Assembly: GCF_034424375.1 (NCBI RefSeq)
Contig: NZ_CP139965.1
Location: 744,001 to 808,000 of the forward strand
From: Paraburkholderia kururiensis
GTDB taxonomy: Bacteria > Pseudomonadota > Gammaproteobacteria > Burkholderiales > Burkholderiaceae
Length of the DNA stretch: 64,000 nucleotides
Direction: 5' to 3'
The stretch's first letter is position 1; each line of letters starts with the position of its first letter. The notes beneath the pieces were generated by a model. The model did no database searches, had not been told where the DNA came from, and saw only the letters and a list, made by a program, of their open reading frames with translations. Shown one piece after another: positions 60,828-64,000 of this stretch. Made by a program: the position numbers and the translations under genes.

Positions 60828-62057
60828 ATGAAAGCAGTGGTATTTCACGGCATAGGCGACATCCGGCTGGATACCGTGCCCGACCCCGGCATGCAGCAAC
60901 CCACGGACGCCATCGTGCGGCTCACCTCGAGCGCGATCTGCGGCACGGACCTGCACATGGTGCGCGGCACCTTCAGCGGCATGGTGCCGGGCACGATACT
61001 GGGCCACGAGGGCGTAGGCATCGTGGAAGAAGTGGGCAGCGGCGCGCGCAATCTGCGCAAGGGCGACCGCGTGCTGATTCCCTCCACCATTTCGTGCGGC
61101 TATTGCTCGTACTGCCGCTCGGGCTACACGGCGCAGTGCGACAACGCGAATCCGAACGGACGCCTCGCGGGCACCGCGTTCTTCGGCGGCCCGAAAACCA
61201 CCGGTCCGTTCCAGGGCCTGCAGGCGCAATACGCGCGCACGCCGCTCGCGCACGCAAGCCTGATCCGCCTGCCTGACGACATCGACGACGACCGCGCCAT
61301 TCTCATGTCCGACATCTTCCCCACGGGCTACTTCGGCGCGGAACTCGCGGGCGTGCGTCCTGGCGATACGGTGGCGGTGTTCGGCGCCGGCCCCGTAGGC
61401 CAGTTCGCGATTGCGAGCGCGCGGCTGATGGGCGCGGGCCGCGTGATCGCGGTGGATCGCATCGAGTCGCGACTCGACATGGCGCGTGCGCAAGGCGCCG
61501 AAGTGATCAACTTCGACAACGAGAACCCCGTGGAGATGATTCGCGAACTCACGGGCGGCATTGGCGTGGACCGCGTGATCGATGCGGTGGGCGTGGATGC
61601 CGAACGCGCGCAGAAAGGACCGGCCGCCGAAGCGCAACGCGACCGCGCGCTCGAGTTCGACGAGGAGGTGCACGAGATCGCGCCGCAGCGTGCGTCCGCG
61701 AACAACGGCGAGAAGGGTGAGAAGCGCCAGTGGCAACCGGGCAGCGGGCCTTCGCAGGTGCTGGTGTGGGCGGTGTCGGCTGTGGCGAAGGCGGGCACGG
61801 TGGCCGTCATCGGCGTGTATCCGCCTTCGGACCGCTTCTTTCCTATCGGCGAAGCGATGAACCGCAACCTCACCGTGCGCATGGGCAACTGCAACCATCG
61901 CACGATCACGCCGCATCTGGTGGAACTGGTGCGCAACGGCAGCATCGACCCCGTGAGCGTGCTCACGCAGCGCGAGCCGATCCTGAACGCCATCGACGCC
62001 TATCGCGCCTTCGACGTGCGCGAGCCCGGCTGGATCAAGGTGAAGCTGGAGCCATGA
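60828..62057 (+). CDS. zinc-dependent alcohol dehydrogenase with hydrophilic insert
   Basis: A medium-chain dehydrogenase of 409 residues. The catalytic zinc is in AICGTDLHMVRG and LGHEGVG. The structural zinc cysteines are in CGYCSYCRSGYTAQC. The NAD-binding motif is GAGPVGQFA. An insert of about 50 residues (around 255-305: EIAPQRASANNGEKGEK) is hydrophilic and longer than in usual relatives, as in glutathione-independent formaldehyde dehydrogenases. The start has AGGAGG upstream. Substrate unknown; aldehyde or alcohol detoxification is likely. Confidence 0.85.
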   Translation: MKAVVFHGIGDIRLDTVPDPGMQQPTDAIVRLTSSAICGTDLHMVRGTFSGMVPGTILGHEGVGIVEEVGSGARNLRKGDRVLIPSTISCGYCSYCRSGYTAQCDNANPNGRLAGTAFFGGPKTTGPFQGLQAQYARTPLAHASLIRLPDDIDDDRAILMSDIFPTGYFGAELAGVRPGDTVAVFGAGPVGQFAIASARLMGAGRVIAVDRIESRLDMARAQGAEVINFDNENPVEMIRELTGGIGVDRVIDAVGVDAERAQKGPAAEAQRDRALEFDEEVHEIAPQRASANNGEKGEKRQWQPGSGPSQVLVWAVSAVAKAGTVAVIGVYPPSDRFFPIGEAMNRNLTVRMGNCNHRTITPHLVELVRNGSIDPVSVLTQREPILNAIDAYRAFDVREPGWIKVKLEP

Positions 62058-62348
62058 CGCTGAGCGCAAAAGGCGCCAGGGCAGGGCGCGTAACGCGTAC
62101 TGCCCGTTTGCAAATGTTTCCGTGCGCATGCACGGGCGCGTGCGAGAAAAATCTGCCGAATGCGCGGGAAGCCGCAATGGAGTCTCAGCCGGTAACGTCG
62201 TGCCGCGGGCGCTCGTGCAGTGCAACCACGCTGGGCCGAATCTTGCTCCGCCCTTGGGAATTGCTGCCATGAAGAGACGGCGCGCCGGAACGCGTGCGCC
62301 GTCGAACGGAACGCAGCAAGCGAGATGCAAGCTTGAGGGCAGCGCGGC

Positions 62349-63509
62349 ATGACGGAGCGAGCAAGGCGAACGGGCAACACGGCGGTGTTATGCGACGGCG
62401 GGGCGCGCAGGGTGCGCTGCATCGCTCGCGTGCGCGGCTTCGGCTTCACGCGATGGACCCGCCGCGGCCTGCCTGTTGGACTCGCAAAAACCGCTGTTGG
62501 AGTACTCGCAAACACCGCTGCCGTCGCCGCACTCGGCGTGGCCGACGCACGCGACGCACAAGCCGCTCCGCTCAACTATTTCCTGCATGCGGCGGGTCCG
62601 GCGGCGAGACCTACGATGTACCTGGGCTGGGCGCTCGCGGCGCTCGTGACTGCGGTGATGGTGATCGTGGCCGTGCTGCTCGTCATCGCGATTGCGAGGC
62701 GACGCGCGCCCGCTGCGAGCGACCGCCTGCCGCCCGACGCAGGCGGCATGCAGTGGATCTACGTCGGCACGGGCGTTTCGGCGGTGGCGCTGTTCGGCGC
62801 GCTCGTCTACATGCTCGTGACGCTCGATTCCGTGGCCGCGCCGTCGCGCACGCCCGCGCTCACCATCGCGGTCACCGCCTACGACTGGTGGTGGAAGGTC
62901 GACTATCGCGACCCCGCGAACCCGGCGCGCAACTTCGCGACGGCGAACGAAATTCACATACCCGTGGGCGAGCCCGTGAAGATCGAATTGCGCAGCGCCG
63001 ACGTGATTCACGCGTTCTGGGTGCCGCAACTCGCCGGCAAGACGGAAACCATTCCGGGCCGCGTGAACGAGCAGTGGATCGAGGCCGACGCGCCCGGCAT
63101 CTATCGCGGCCAGTGCTCGCAGTTCTGCGGCGCGCAGCACGCGCACATGGCGTTCGAGGTGGTGGCCGAAGATCGCGCGGCCTTCGATGCCTGGTGGTCC
63201 GCGCAAGCCGCGCCGCATCCGTCCGCTACCGGCGCCGCCGTTCGCGCGGGCGCGCGTTTGTTCGAGGCGCGCTGCGCCGGTTGCCACACCGTGCGCGGCA
63301 CGCCATCCGCAGGCGCTCAGGCGCCGGATCTCACGCATCTCGCTTCGCGGCGGCTCATCGCGGCGGGGGCGTTGAGCAATACGCCCGAGCATCAACTGGA
63401 CTGGATACGCCACGCGCAGCGCATCAAGCCGGACGGCCTCATGCCCTCCATTGCGCTCAATGCGCAAGAGGCCGATGCGCTCGCGGCGTATCTCGCCACG
63501 CTGCAATGA
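62349..63509 (+). CDS. coxB: cytochrome c oxidase subunit II with fused cytochrome c domain
   Basis: A 386-residue subunit II of a heme-copper oxidase (caa3-like). After an Arg-rich N-terminus and a hydrophobic signal/anchor segment there are two membrane helices (about 88-118 and 138-160). The CuA domain follows, with AYDWWWKVDY, VIHAFWVPQLAGK and the binuclear copper ligands in CSQFCGAQHAHM. A C-terminal cytochrome c domain carries the heme motif CAGCH. The start at 62349 is the likeliest of several; signal peptide prediction would refine it. It is followed 56 bases later by subunit I. Confidence 0.92.
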   Translation: MTERARRTGNTAVLCDGGARRVRCIARVRGFGFTRWTRRGLPVGLAKTAVGVLANTAAVAALGVADARDAQAAPLNYFLHAAGPAARPTMYLGWALAALVTAVMVIVAVLLVIAIARRRAPAASDRLPPDAGGMQWIYVGTGVSAVALFGALVYMLVTLDSVAAPSRTPALTIAVTAYDWWWKVDYRDPANPARNFATANEIHIPVGEPVKIELRSADVIHAFWVPQLAGKTETIPGRVNEQWIEADAPGIYRGQCSQFCGAQHAHMAFEVVAEDRAAFDAWWSAQAAPHPSATGAAVRAGARLFEARCAGCHTVRGTPSAGAQAPDLTHLASRRLIAAGALSNTPEHQLDWIRHAQRIKPDGLMPSIALNAQEADALAAYLATLQ

Positions 63510-63565
63510 CGAACGACGCCTGTAACCAGGCGCATCACCGAAGGAAGCCGAAGGAGCCGTAACAC

Positions 63566-64000
63566 GATGCCGAACCCGCCCGATCACGCGTCTCGCGCCA
63601 CGGTGTTCGCCGCCACGTCCGCGCCCGTGCTCGAACGTCCGCTGCTGCGCGGGCGCATCGACGCGGGCAGCGCAGCGGAGAAGCGCCTGCGCGAACTCTG
63701 GGAAACGCGGCCCGGCTGGCGCGGCTGGCTTTCCACCGTCGACCACAAGACCATCGGCCTGCGTTACATCGTGACGGCGTTCGCCTTCCTGCTGCTGGGC
63801 GGCGTGGAGGCGCTCGTCATGCGCGTGCAGCTTGCGCAGCCCAACATGCACGTGCTCACGCCGGAGCAGTACAACCAGCTTTTCACGATGCACGGCGTGA
63901 CGATGATCTTTCTCTACGCGTCGCCCGTGCTGTCCGGCTTCTCCAACTACCTGTGGCCGCTCGTGCTGGGCGCACGCGACATGGCGTTTCCGCGGCTCAA
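63566..64000 (+). CDS. ctaD: cytochrome c oxidase subunit I, N-terminal part
   Basis: The first 145 codons of a heme-copper oxidase subunit I; it continues beyond the right edge. An N-terminal soluble stretch of about 55 residues precedes STVDHKTIGLRYIVTAFAFL (helix I), the helix II region with the heme-ligand histidine in FTMHGVTMIFLYASPVLSGF, and NYLWPLVLGARDMAFPRL. It belongs with coxB in an oxidase operon. A ribosome site (AAGGAG, 63548-63553) lies upstream of the ATG at 63566. Confidence 0.92.

Noticed and set aside
1..64000. CRISPR arrays, tRNA or rRNA genes, insertion sequences, prophage
   Set aside because: No regularly spaced repeat-spacer unit other than the iterons, no cloverleaf or rRNA signature, and no transposase or phage structural genes were seen on reading.

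Overview
The window is high-GC DNA from a member of the Burkholderiaceae, most like Paraburkholderia, Caballeronia or Burkholderia. It appears to lie on the second chromosome (chromid). Three things support this: plasmid-type partition genes (parA-parB), a Rep-type initiator, and a large iteron origin, all sitting among ordinary metabolic genes. Palindromic sites of the GTTTATGCGCATAAAC type, known as the chromosome-2 parS of Burkholderia, flank parA. No tRNA, rRNA, CRISPR array, insertion sequence or prophage was seen.

Layout. 0-1.1 kb: the 3' end of ergothioneine egtD and an acylphosphatase. 1.2-6.8 kb: hopanoid block I (hpnA, hpnB, ispH, hpnH). 7.1-10.1 kb: an orphan ABC ATPase with degenerate motifs and a NarL-type two-component pair. 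10.1-14.6 kb: hopanoid and lipid trafficking (hpnM diverging from hpnN-mlaA). 14.8-17.4 kb: a thioesterase with an unusual upstream dyad, then DUF2000, cupin and AraC genes. 17.7-22.6 kb: hopanoid block II, the translationally coupled operon hpnD-hpnE-shc-hpnG. 22.9-27.8 kb: a CheY/CheC-like/diguanylate cyclase operon and a hybrid histidine kinase. 28-33 kb: small and stress-related genes, an FMN reductase, an ECF sigma factor with a zinc-finger anti-sigma factor, and arsC.

33.1-43 kb is the replicon core. It holds parS sites, parA, parB, the convergent rep gene, about 20 direct iterons (consensus TCCCGAAAACGCTCACC) beside an AT-rich segment, and a KfrA-like coiled-coil protein with a C-terminal zinc ribbon. 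Next come a tyrosine-recombinase-like protein that lacks the catalytic tyrosine and a small unknown gene behind a near-perfect LexA box. Six more iterons, all in the opposite orientation, lie scattered in intergenic DNA between 41.2 and 56.1 kb. This arrangement, with dispersed initiator sites and an SOS-controlled recombinase-like module beside a chromid origin, is the most interesting part of the window.

43-64 kb is metabolic and stress-related. It includes threonine degradation (kbl-tdh) with an XRE-cupin regulator and palindromic operator, YceI and TetR/DUF1348 genes, and a barrel-like exported protein. A cluster for an unknown organic acid follows (AAHS transporter, LysR, CoA-transferase, HMG-CoA-lyase-like enzyme, ACS transporter). 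Then come UdgX, a stress group (DUF4142, CheY-like, Na+/H+ antiporter, PRC-barrel, DUF2795), a zinc alcohol dehydrogenase, and the start of a caa3-like cytochrome oxidase operon that runs off the right edge.

How the genes work together: hpnD and hpnE make squalene (with HpnC, not found here), Shc cyclises it to hopene, HpnH adds adenosine, HpnG removes adenine, and HpnA and HpnB are the sugar-modifying enzymes associated with the pathway. HpnM, HpnN and MlaA plausibly move hopanoids and phospholipids between membranes.
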